This document shows, piece after piece, positions 30,147 through 37,092 of a stretch of DNA of 47,628 bases. This DNA is from Gammaproteobacteria bacterium (GTDB lineage: Bacteria; Pseudomonadota; Gammaproteobacteria; Pseudomonadales; Pseudohongiellaceae), in the NCBI GenBank assembly GCA_028818225.1, contig JAPPOG010000086.1:1-47628 (forward strand), in the 5' to 3' direction. The position numbers were made by a program, and so were the translations under genes. Below the pieces are notes generated by a model, which worked only from the letters and a program-made list of their open reading frames with translations, was not told the DNA's origin and did no database searches. Numbering within the stretch: position 1 is the first letter of the stretch; every line of letters starts with the position of its first letter.

Positions 30147-30614
30147 CTAGCTGAAGTCACTGTTAACGGGGAATAAATTACTCTTGCCTATGTGTTGCAG
30201 TGCTTTCGGTATGCGGACATCCAAATTGTCTTTGATCCGCTTCAAACTAGTATCACTGGCGAATCTATTCATGAGCGAGCCACAGGTCGGACAAAGCCCC
30301 ATGAGGCGATGGGCTGAAGCCGATACAGGGGCAAGATCGACCATGTCACCTGCTGGCCGTTTTGGTGAGCGACAACTCATACAATACATCTCATCAATAC
30401 GACATTTACGCTTTCGGGAGCGCCGTTTTTCCTGAAGGTAGGCACGAAGCTGCGTACCCAAAACAAGTGTGGGCCGTCGCTCATCACAGACCGGTAAGCC
30501 GTCCTTGATCCAGGCTCGTACTGTATTCTTGTGAACGAGCAGCAGGCTCGCCACTTCCTCGACCGTATAGTTTCGATGCATCTTCACCCGATTAGGATTT
30601 AGGGTTTTCGGCAT
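30147..30614 (-). CDS. HTH protein with C-terminal zinc-ribbon
   Basis: A 155-aa protein. Residues about 14-60 form a MerR/excisionase-type helix-turn-helix (NYTVEEVASLLLVHKNTVRAW). A basic linker (EKRRSRKRKCR) follows. A four-Cys zinc ribbon has CMSC about 25 residues before CPTC. Its ATG overlaps the alpA stop (TAATG), so the two are translated together. It is likely a DNA-binding accessory factor or regulator for the adjacent recombinase; the exact role is unknown. Confidence 0.75.
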   Translation of the reverse strand: MPKTLNPNRVKMHRNYTVEEVASLLLVHKNTVRAWIKDGLPVCDERRPTLVLGTQLRAYLQEKRRSRKRKCRIDEMYCMSCRSPKRPAGDMVDLAPVSASAHRLMGLCPTCGSLMNRFASDTSLKRIKDNLDVRIPKALQHIGKSNLFPVNSDFS

Positions 30615-30808
30615 TACTCAGCATCTCGACTAAACTCAACCCTGTCGGCCAACCATTGGTTAATGTCGGATTCAAGCCACCCCACCGCTCGCCCACCGAG
30701 TGAGATGGGCTTGGGGAATTCTCCATTTGAAATTCTCAAGTAGATGCTGCTACGAGATAAACCCGTGCGGTTTAGAACTGTCGGAAGTCGTAGAATCGTA
30801 TGCGTCAT
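30614..30808 (-). CDS. AlpA family phage/island regulatory protein
   Basis: A 64-aa protein with the AlpA signature: LRLPTVLNRTGLSRSSIYLR, then GEFPKPISLGGRAVGW and ESDINQWLADR. It is a winged-helix-like excisionase or transcription activator of island genes. It is the first gene of the alpA-HTH-integrase unit. No strong promoter could be assigned in the 95 bp upstream. Confidence 0.9.
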   Translation of the reverse strand: MTHTILRLPTVLNRTGLSRSSIYLRISNGEFPKPISLGGRAVGWLESDINQWLADRVEFSRDAE

Positions 30809-30903
30809 TGTTAAGCCTCTTAATTGCTATTTAGAACAATTAGGAGACTATCGAGACGGAGAACAGGCGGGGAAGAAATCGGAAATGGTTTTGCCGATTT
30901 CGG

Positions 30904-31863
30904 TTATCTGTTTCTTAGTGCAACCGCATCGGGAATTTGTTTCAATATTTTGCGTATTGTGTCATCGGTTAAAGGAGCACCGAGCTTTTCAGTCATAGCG
31001 ACTAAAGATGCTGCTACACCACGTTGGCCAGGATCAACGTCAACTTCTTTACACAGTGCCCCTATAAGGACCAGAAGAGAGTTTCTTTCTTTAGAGGTCA
31101 GGGGTTTTTCAGTTTCAGAGAGACCTTCTAACGATTGAATAAAACGTGTAATTTCCTCCGTACGAATGACCAAGACATAGTCATGCTCGCCTAGCCCCCC
31201 TGAAGGATAGAATAAGTTTTCCCTGGGCGTGTCTTTCCTGTCCTCCAGATACTTTTTCCTATCTTCCTTGTATTTATCAATAATTTTCTTGGCTTCTTCG
31301 TCGGACAATTTCTCGTCAATAATATATCGATCTATGTCTTTTCTCTGCGCCCTCGATCCAGTTTGATATTCATTATCATCATAGTCCGTTTGCAACTGGC
31401 AAATCACATCTCCTTTCTTAACGAACGCGCCATCTATTGCAACTAAAGTAACTTCTAGTCCTGATGTAGATTGTTGATATAGATGTTCAATATCCAATGT
31501 TTCTGCCCCTACCATCGCAAGGTCCCACACTCCAGAAATGTACTCGACAGGTTTTTCTAAAGCTATCCAATTGTCATCGGAAACAAATAGCTCATGGTTT
31601 AGAGGCATCGAAATTGGGTTTTCTAGCTTTTCTCCGGTTAGTATGTCGGTCTCCATTAAGTAGAATTGCACTTCCTCGGTTTTAACCCATTTCCCTTTCC
31701 TTGCGTTGGCATGGTTCACGAAGTCAACAGAGAGTGTTAAATGCCCATCCAAGGCAAACCTGTACAGATCAGCTACTGTCGCTGGTTCGCCCAAAACGGT
31801 TGAAATGTGGCTAACTGCTTCATCAAGAGTCAGCCAGGCTTTGAGTCTAAGTAACTTGCTCAT
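30904..31863 (-). CDS. Hypothetical protein, 319 aa, island-associated
   Basis: Not assignable to a named family. The N-terminus (LKAWLTLDEAVSHISTVLGE) looks like a DNA-binding or site-recognition helix pair. The middle (about residues 150-230) is a very charged helical stretch. The C-terminus has SKERNSLLVLIGALCKEVDV and then APLTDDTIRKILKQIP. A comparable C-terminal helix set (R-x-LL.. and DDTIRK-x-L) appears in various uncharacterised proteins of mobile islands. It has no signal peptide or membrane segment. It lies 95 nt upstream of the alpA unit on the same strand; no function is claimed. Confidence 0.6.
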   Translation of the reverse strand: MSKLLRLKAWLTLDEAVSHISTVLGEPATVADLYRFALDGHLTLSVDFVNHANARKGKWVKTEEVQFYLMETDILTGEKLENPISMPLNHELFVSDDNWIALEKPVEYISGVWDLAMVGAETLDIEHLYQQSTSGLEVTLVAIDGAFVKKGDVICQLQTDYDDNEYQTGSRAQRKDIDRYIIDEKLSDEEAKKIIDKYKEDRKKYLEDRKDTPRENLFYPSGGLGEHDYVLVIRTEEITRFIQSLEGLSETEKPLTSKERNSLLVLIGALCKEVDVDPGQRGVAASLVAMTEKLGAPLTDDTIRKILKQIPDAVALRNR

Positions 31864-32094
31864 CTATAAGGCATCCCAGGGACTATTAGATTGCTTAGTA
31901 TATCCTCGGAACTACTGATATTTGCATGGAACTCACCAATTTGCGCTTGTTCAGCAGGACATTTGATAGAACATCCTCATAAAGCGGTACTTTCTTGGCG
32001 TTCCGCGAAACCACGCTATGAATTGATTGTTTAATTCAGAAAGACTTTCAGATATTTTCTATCTCAAATTTGATTCTTATGGGGGCTTATATCA

Positions 32095-32475
32095 ATGCCA
32101 AACTATGCGGTTTCTGAGATTAAGCCTTTTATTGGTTCTCGCGACTACGATGAATCTAAGGCTTTCTATCAGGCCATTGGGTGGGAAATGACCTTCGATT
32201 CACAAGATATTTGTGAAATGCGACTGGGAGATAATTTTTTCTATCTTCAACGCTACTATGATCGAAATTGGTGTGAAAACTCCATGTTGCATATAACAGT
32301 GGAAGACGCTCACGCTTGGTATGAAAGAGTTAGATTGGTCCTTGCTGAAGTGGACTATGGAGCAGCAAGAGTCGATCCGCCACGCGAGCAAAGCTACGGC
32401 TCTCTTGTAACATTCGTTTGGGACCCTGTCGGAGTATTGCTCCACTTCGCGCAGCCTATTAAGCCCGAAACCTAA
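32095..32475 (+). CDS. VOC (glyoxalase/bleomycin-resistance fold) protein
   Basis: A 126-aa single-domain VOC protein. It starts EIKPFIGSRDYDESKAFYQA, a beta-alpha unit typical of the fold, and continues LGDNFFYLQRYY, LHITVEDAHAWYERV and FVWDPVGVLLHFAQP. Possible metal ligands are the His in LHITVED and the C-terminal acids. Substrate cannot be named. It precedes the HMA-thioredoxin gene by 95 nt on the same strand, and the region 31864-32094 before it holds no gene. Confidence 0.8.
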   Translation: MPNYAVSEIKPFIGSRDYDESKAFYQAIGWEMTFDSQDICEMRLGDNFFYLQRYYDRNWCENSMLHITVEDAHAWYERVRLVLAEVDYGAARVDPPREQSYGSLVTFVWDPVGVLLHFAQPIKPET

Positions 32476-32570
32476 TCTCGAACACCTCATTTTTTGCTTT
32501 TACGTTGTTGAACCTGTAGTAGGTAGAGGTTCTATACTTAGAGAGTTATTTTCACAACAACGGACCGAAA

Positions 32571-33269
32571 GTGACCAATATCCAGCCCAAACTCAGCTCT
32601 ATCGCCATCCTTGCTTTGGCAGGACTGTTGATCTCGTTCTCAGTCAAAGCCGCTGCAGTCGATGCTGAGATGTCGCAGGTAACGCTCTTTGTCGAAGGGA
32701 TGATGAAGAGCCGCGGCGGCGTCACCTGAATGAGCTGACCCGATAGCGTCGTAGCAGCTCTGTCAGAGTTGCCTGGAATACAAGAAGATATACAAGTTAA
32801 TCTGGAGAGAGATGCGTTTACTCTGCGGTACGATCCCGCTCGTGTAAATCTCGAACAGATGTACGAGGCCATAGAGAGTTTAGGTTACTCTCCTGGACTC
32901 GAGCCAGGTGCTCCTCTTGATTCACAGTCCTCCGAAGTATCTTCAGAGTCACCTTTGCGAATAGCTCTAATTCAAGCTGCGAATGAGGACAAACTTGTAT
33001 TTGTGGATTTCTTCGCAGAGTGGTGCATTGCCTGCAAGGCACTTGAAGAACTCGTGTTAGCTGAAGATGCAGTTCAGGCAGCTTTGGAAGAATACGTATT
33101 CGTCAAGATCGATACAGATGAATATGCCGATGTTGCAACTGAATATCAGGTAGTTGGCATGCCCACATTACTTGTCCTAAATGCCAATGGGGACGAACTG
33201 TATCGTTCAGTCGGGCAAGTTCAGGAAACCGACCTGGCAGCAAAACTCTCCCAGTTAGCTGCCGAATAA
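32571..33269 (+). CDS. Predicted selenoprotein: secreted HMA-thioredoxin fusion with UxxU
   Basis: One frame from GTG 32571 (GGA 6 nt before it) to 33269 is broken only by two TGA codons, at 32727 and 32736. Read as Sec they give 232 aa. A signal peptide (about 1-28, ending SVKAAA) is followed by an HMA domain (about 33-105: VTLFVEGM, then TUMSUPDSVVAALSELPGI and YEAIESLGYSP). A DsbD-gamma-like thioredoxin domain (about 125-230) carries WCIAC at C152/C155 and cis-Pro in VGMPTL. The two TGAs fall exactly on the metal-binding Cys positions of the GMTCxxC motif (U53 and U56). Seven residues (MKSRGGV) are inserted after GM. It would act in the periplasm on a soft metal such as Hg. If Sec is not inserted, it is a broken gene leaving only the thioredoxin part. 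Confidence 0.72.
32754..32772 (+). promoter_or_regulatory. Candidate bacterial SECIS stem-loop
   Basis: GCAGCTCT (32754-32761) pairs over 8 bp, with one G-U, to AGAGTTGC (32765-32772), closing a GUC loop. The stem starts 15 nt after the second UGA. The loop G is 24 nt after the second UGA and 33 nt after the first, within the range known for bacterial SECIS elements. A GU at the loop start is also typical. It lies inside codons for ALSEL. Confidence 0.6.
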
Positions 33270-33656
33270 TTCTTCTATTATTGGGCACTCAGGCACATCG
33301 CCTTTACCGCAACGCTCAACCATTGCGTCCAATACAGATTCCATTTTTCGCAGCGCTGAGATTTTCTGCTTCACGTCTTGAGCATGAGAAGCTGTTATTT
33401 CGCGGACTTCTTTGCACGTGTAGTCGCCATCGTCCACCAGACTGAGCAGACTCTCTATTTCTTTTAGAGAAAAACCTAGCCCCCGGCAGCGATGTATGAA
33501 GCTGAGCCTTTTAACATCATCTTGATCGTAAATTCGCCTCCCCGATTCCGTGCGAGCGGGGTCGGGCAATATGCCCTGCTTTTCATAGAATCGGATGGTT
33601 TCGATATTCACCTCTGACTTTCGTGCTAATTCTCCAATGGGCAATGATTTAGTCAT
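33255..33656 (-). CDS. merR: MerR family regulator, mercury-type
   Basis: A 133-aa MerR regulator. The N-terminal HTH is SLPIGELARKSEVNIETIRF, followed by YEKQGILPDPARTESGRR. Three C-terminal cysteines (TCKEV, ERCGKGD and ECPII) are spaced 35 and 8 residues apart, close to the Hg(II) ligands C82, C117 and C126 of Tn501 MerR (35 and 9). Start ATG 33656 is chosen because the HTH begins directly after it; the longer frame crosses the promoter. Its 3' end overlaps the HMA-thioredoxin gene by 15 nt, and it is divergent from merC. Confidence 0.88.
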   Translation of the reverse strand: MTKSLPIGELARKSEVNIETIRFYEKQGILPDPARTESGRRIYDQDDVKRLSFIHRCRGLGFSLKEIESLLSLVDDGDYTCKEVREITASHAQDVKQKISALRKMESVLDAMVERCGKGDVPECPIIEELFGS

Positions 33657-33675
33657 TTCGTTCACCAAATAAGCC

Positions 33676-33706
33676 TTGAATCTGTAGTTACTACAGGATA
33701 CACAAT
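33676..33706 (+). promoter_or_regulatory. MerR-type operator/promoter of merC
   Basis: TTGAAT (-35, 33676-33681) and CACAAT (-10, 33701-33706) are separated by an over-long 19-bp spacer. The spacer contains the perfect dyad CTGTAG-TTA-CTACAG (33682-33696). A 19-bp spacer with a central dyad is the hallmark of promoters activated by DNA distortion by MerR proteins. It drives merC and the genes after it. Confidence 0.8.
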
Positions 33707-33758
33707 TGGGGCATGTAACGTACATACCCATCGTAATCGAAAGGAGTTGAAAGCCAGG

Positions 33759-34139
33759 ATGAAGTTGTTGCTTTTCCAAAAACTAGGAGTTGCAGGTACT
33801 TTGCTTACGGCTATGGCATGCCCAGCTTGCTGGCCGCTGTTCGCAACCGCCGGGAGTACATTGGGTCTCGGTGTATTATTGCCGTGGGAAGGAGTGTTGA
33901 TGAACTACGTGTTTCCCCCATTCGTTGTAATTTCCATCCTAGGTGTCATTCAAGCCTATCGATTTCACAAACAGCTAGTCCCTACTGTCGTCGGTACCGT
34001 ATCAGGATTGTCGATCTTGTTTGGTTTTTACGTGGGTTGGCAGCTTACTTTGATGTACATCGGCATGCTGGGGCTTCTTGTATCAGCAGTTCTGGGTCAT
34101 TTAGCGAGTCGCAAACAGGAAAAGTTATGCCAGACATAA
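33759..34139 (+). CDS. merC: MerC-family mercury transport protein
   Basis: A membrane protein of about 126 aa with four helices. The first helix region carries TAMACPACWPLF, the vicinal Cys pair that receives Hg(II). The following GSTLGLGVLLPWEGVLMNYV is close to MerC (GLGFLSQYEGLF). Start is taken at ATG 33759; AAGGAG at 33741 is 12 nt before it, and a TTG at 33747 is too close to that site. It overlaps the start of the next gene by 13 nt. No MerA reductase is present in the window. Confidence 0.82.
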   Translation: MKLLLFQKLGVAGTLLTAMACPACWPLFATAGSTLGLGVLLPWEGVLMNYVFPPFVVISILGVIQAYRFHKQLVPTVVGTVSGLSILFGFYVGWQLTLMYIGMLGLLVSAVLGHLASRKQEKLCQT

Positions 34140-34333
34140 AACTCGAATCCACTCTGACGTGCCCTCATTGTGATGCCAAGTACAATGAAACAATGCCGAC
34201 GGATTCATGTCAGTTTTTCTACAAATGTGAAAATTGCGGTTCTTTGTTAAAACCAGAAGAAGGGGACTGCTGTGTATATTGTTCGTATGGGACGATCCCC
34301 TGCCCACCAATTCAAGCAGGTGAGTGCTGCTAG
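34127..34333 (+). CDS. GDCCVxC domain-containing protein
   Basis: A 68-aa Cys-rich protein with CPHC and CENC zinc-ribbon pairs, then MPTDSCQFFYKC and the signature GDCCVYCSYGTIPCPP, ending in GECC. This small family is often found with mercury genes, and some members contain selenocysteine, hence names of the form (seleno)protein. Here all positions are Cys and the stop is TAG. It starts inside the end of merC, so the two are translationally coupled. It is likely a cytoplasmic soft-metal binding partner; that role is inference. Confidence 0.88.
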   Translation: MPDIKLESTLTCPHCDAKYNETMPTDSCQFFYKCENCGSLLKPEEGDCCVYCSYGTIPCPPIQAGECC

Positions 34334-34360
34334 CCCAGGAAAATCGGAAGGAGGCACTAA

Positions 34361-34900
34361 ATGTCTTTAGATTTAGTTGATCAAGGCAGTTTAACCAGAC
34401 CCGGTCTCATAGGGAGGTTTGTTCGTCTATCTCTGGGTATCGCGTGCCTTTACGGCCTTTGGGAACTAATTGCAGTAGCACCATTTTTTATCGAACGACC
34501 GATTGAATTGCTGCCGAACCTTTCATTCATGATCTTAGTTGTTCTTTGTATATTCAACTATGTTGTGAATATAGGATTCTCAAAGGATTGGAACCGCTAC
34601 CCGGTTTTTGTCTCTGTCCTAATTTTTACGGTAATAGCCGCGGCCAGCTACCTGGTAAGTGGAACGCCAAGTTCCATGCTGCTGGGAGGATCAATGGTTT
34701 TATGGATGGCCTACTTCTATGCGCATCTCGGTATTTCTTTCGTACTTGCAGCGATTCTTGCGACGCCAGGCTGTGAAATGCGAGCTATTCCAGAACTATT
34801 TGGGAGGCTAACTAATCGAGATACAAAGGAGCATCACTGTCCTTCTTCTATTATCTCAGGGATTGACAGATGGGAAGCTAGCAGAAAAGAGAAGAGCTAA
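34361..34900 (+). CDS. Membrane protein with C-terminal Cys motif, mercury-cluster associated
   Basis: A 179-aa protein with about four to five hydrophobic helices between residues 20 and 140. A hydrophilic tail contains TPGCEMRAIPELFGRL and KEHHCPSSIISGIDRWEA. The conserved-looking Cys, His and acidic residues of the tail could bind metal. An excellent AAGGAGG precedes the ATG. It is the last gene of the merC-GDCCVxC unit. I do not know a named function; it may be a membrane partner of MerC. Confidence 0.65.
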   Translation: MSLDLVDQGSLTRPGLIGRFVRLSLGIACLYGLWELIAVAPFFIERPIELLPNLSFMILVVLCIFNYVVNIGFSKDWNRYPVFVSVLIFTVIAAASYLVSGTPSSMLLGGSMVLWMAYFYAHLGISFVLAAILATPGCEMRAIPELFGRLTNRDTKEHHCPSSIISGIDRWEASRKEKS

Positions 34901-34936
34901 TTAGAGGTATAGAAATTATAAGAACAATTTCTCTCA

Positions 34937-36394
34937 CTAGTTTACCAATCTTCTCCACCCAATAACGACACTCGTTATAGAGAACGCTAACCCTAAAATA
35001 CTTAGAAAAATTAGAACGGTATCCCAAAGCGGTCTTCGATTTAAGAGTATTTGAAAATCGAGGCTGTGGAGGCCATTGTAAATCCAGCGTTCGATTCTGT
35101 TTGCACTAGTTACTCGATTGACAATCTCCCCTGTAGTGAGATCAATGTGATACCAGGTTTCTTCCTGATCATTAAACATTGCTCGATAAACCGGCAATGG
35201 TCGATAACGATTGTGCCTCGAGTAATAGTAGTCATCGTATTGTTGAAGCATTTCCAATCCTACCAATTCGGAGTCAGGAAGAAGAGAGGGAATCGCGCTG
35301 GTAAGTTTGGTTAACAGGATCTGCTCCTGCTCTTGATCACTAACTCTCTTAAATTTCACCGATCTATCAATATCAGACCGCAAGGCTACTAGGTAAGGCT
35401 CTCCCCCAATGCTGCTCCACCGAACCTCCTTAATTCCCACATCTCCAGATAGTTCTCGCGCGTCAGGCAGGATATTTACCGATATTGCATCAAGATTGTG
35501 ATATCGAGCCACTTGCCGTGACTGTGGTACTGATGACTCAAAGATTCCCCATGGTCCCATCGACATCAGGCCGCTGAAGATAAAAGTAGAAACGAAAATC
35601 AAAGAGAGCAACCCTAATACATGATGCCATTTCATCATTCCGACATATGGGCTGAAGTATTTTCCCTTGTATGGTTTGCGAATTCTTAAACGCAAGAAGC
35701 CAATTATTGCGCCAGTCAAAACGGAGAAAATTCCGATTAAAGAGAGATAGACAATTACATCAATCCAGAGATTTACGTTCTTGCGCAGCTGCGTTGGATA
35801 AATCCAGTGAATAGTCGAACCAATCCAATTCCATAGCATTTCAGCCCTATTTGTATCGCGGACAATCAACCCAGACTTGTCAGACACATAGAGGACCGTC
35901 CCAGAGGGATTATTAAGTTTGACTCTGTGCAAAGGTCGGCTGGCATTAAGCCCGGAAGATAGTGTCCATTGGTCGTAGTCTCTGATTCCGTCATGTTCCA
36001 GTTCTAATCCAGGCTGATAAAAGCCGCTTTGTTCAGCAGCAATCAATGCCTGAGATTCAGACAATCCCTTCAAAATAGAGCCATCATCAGCAAAAACTGT
36101 TGTGGGTATTTCTGAGTCAGTCTCAATCTGGTATGCAGGGCGGCCCAGAATCGTTGCCAAATTCATTGCTGCGAATTTTCCGGAACGATCTGCTAATTCC
36201 CAGGCTTGATGAGGGGATATTCGCACTCCATCGAAATCGATCGGCAGCAGATTTTCAAGCCGCTCCTCTTCTGTCAGCTCAGGGTATTCCACGTACATCA
36301 TCACGATTCCGCTAGCGAACCAAAACACGAAGAGGAGGCACATGCAGATGCCAATCCATCGATGCACAAAAAATAGCGCGGATTTTAGTTTCAC
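34937..36394 (-). CDS. PepSY-associated membrane protein (PiuB-like)
   Basis: A 485-aa inner-membrane protein. The N-terminal helix is preceded by the family motif FFVHRWIGICMCLLFVFWF. PepSY-like periplasmic segments and further helices follow (VIVYLSLIGIFSVLTGAIIGF; MKWHHVLGLLSLIFVSTFIFSG), with a last helix near the C-terminus. Histidines in HRW and KWHH are typical of iron-regulated PepSY/PiuB reductases. Its ATG overlaps the stop of the lipoprotein gene by 4 nt (ATGA). It probably works with the divergent TonB receptor in metal or siderophore uptake. Confidence 0.85.
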   Translation of the reverse strand: MKLKSALFFVHRWIGICMCLLFVFWFASGIVMMYVEYPELTEEERLENLLPIDFDGVRISPHQAWELADRSGKFAAMNLATILGRPAYQIETDSEIPTTVFADDGSILKGLSESQALIAAEQSGFYQPGLELEHDGIRDYDQWTLSSGLNASRPLHRVKLNNPSGTVLYVSDKSGLIVRDTNRAEMLWNWIGSTIHWIYPTQLRKNVNLWIDVIVYLSLIGIFSVLTGAIIGFLRLRIRKPYKGKYFSPYVGMMKWHHVLGLLSLIFVSTFIFSGLMSMGPWGIFESSVPQSRQVARYHNLDAISVNILPDARELSGDVGIKEVRWSSIGGEPYLVALRSDIDRSVKFKRVSDQEQEQILLTKLTSAIPSLLPDSELVGLEMLQQYDDYYYSRHNRYRPLPVYRAMFNDQEETWYHIDLTTGEIVNRVTSANRIERWIYNGLHSLDFQILLNRRPLWDTVLIFLSILGLAFSITSVVIGWRRLVN

Positions 36395-36870
36395 TGCAGT
36401 TCGTAAAATCCGGAAACGTTTAGAGTGATCACAATGTCGCCATTTGACTGATTATCGAAGTACCAGCCATGAATCCCATCGAAAGGGGCTACCAAATATC
36501 CAGACGCAGAGTCAGTTCGGTGCCTTTTATAGAACATGACATCACCTGGTGCATCGGACTCCCTGATTGTGTGGCCATGAAACTCAATCAGTAAGTCATC
36601 TGGCAACTCAAGATTAGCAGCTTGCCAGTTATATGAAACGGCATTACCCAATTTCATGCCCAGCTTGTATTCGAGATCGGCCCCTGCAAACAAAGGAATT
36701 TCAATAGTATCTGAGCGAAACTTTAGCTCTTCCTGGAAGAATACATCTTCCCCCAGAGGTACTTCGACCCATTCCACGTCTTCGGTTGAGCATGTGCTCA
36801 AAAATAGCCCCAAAGTCAGCGACACGAAGGATGGTCGGAGAGCAAGAATTGTTACAACATTCTGATTCAT
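36391..36870 (-). CDS. Putative lipoprotein with copper/transport-cluster beta domain
   Basis: A 159-aa protein with a signal sequence ending in LFLSTCS, a possible lipobox. The rest is one beta domain: GADLEYKLGMKLGNAVSYNW, then IEFHGHTI, then VAPFDGIHGWYFDNQSNGD and a final VSGFYEL. The APFDGxHGWYxxN and SGFYE motifs resemble small proteins often placed next to PepSY and TonB metal-transport genes and called transmembrane anchor protein. The function is not known. It forms an operon with the PepSY gene. Confidence 0.65.
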   Translation of the reverse strand: MNQNVVTILALRPSFVSLTLGLFLSTCSTEDVEWVEVPLGEDVFFQEELKFRSDTIEIPLFAGADLEYKLGMKLGNAVSYNWQAANLELPDDLLIEFHGHTIRESDAPGDVMFYKRHRTDSASGYLVAPFDGIHGWYFDNQSNGDIVITLNVSGFYELQ

Positions 36871-37092
36871 TCTTGTAGATATTTTCCACTAGGATTTGTA
36901 ATCTATCAACCGAAGACTATCAAAAAATGACGCACAATCATCAATTTACGCTCCAATCAATCGTTATTAAACTGTTAAATACGCCATATAAACCTATCGC
37001 TTACTACCCAATTTCTCTAGCATTGCGCCGACTAATTTTTTCTTAACCATCTATCAGAAAATCATTGCCGAAATTAGTATGGAGATTTACCT

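Noticed and set aside
32769..33269. Thioredoxin gene starting at TTG 32769 as a separate intact gene
   Set aside because: That start lies in the middle of the HMA domain (LPGI) and would give a protein without a signal peptide. The reading frame continues cleanly upstream through two UGA codons to a signal peptide, so the long form is preferred.
33657..33779. Longer MerR with 41 extra N-terminal residues
   Set aside because: The extension crosses the divergent promoter dyad and does not resemble MerR. The HTH begins right after ATG 33656.
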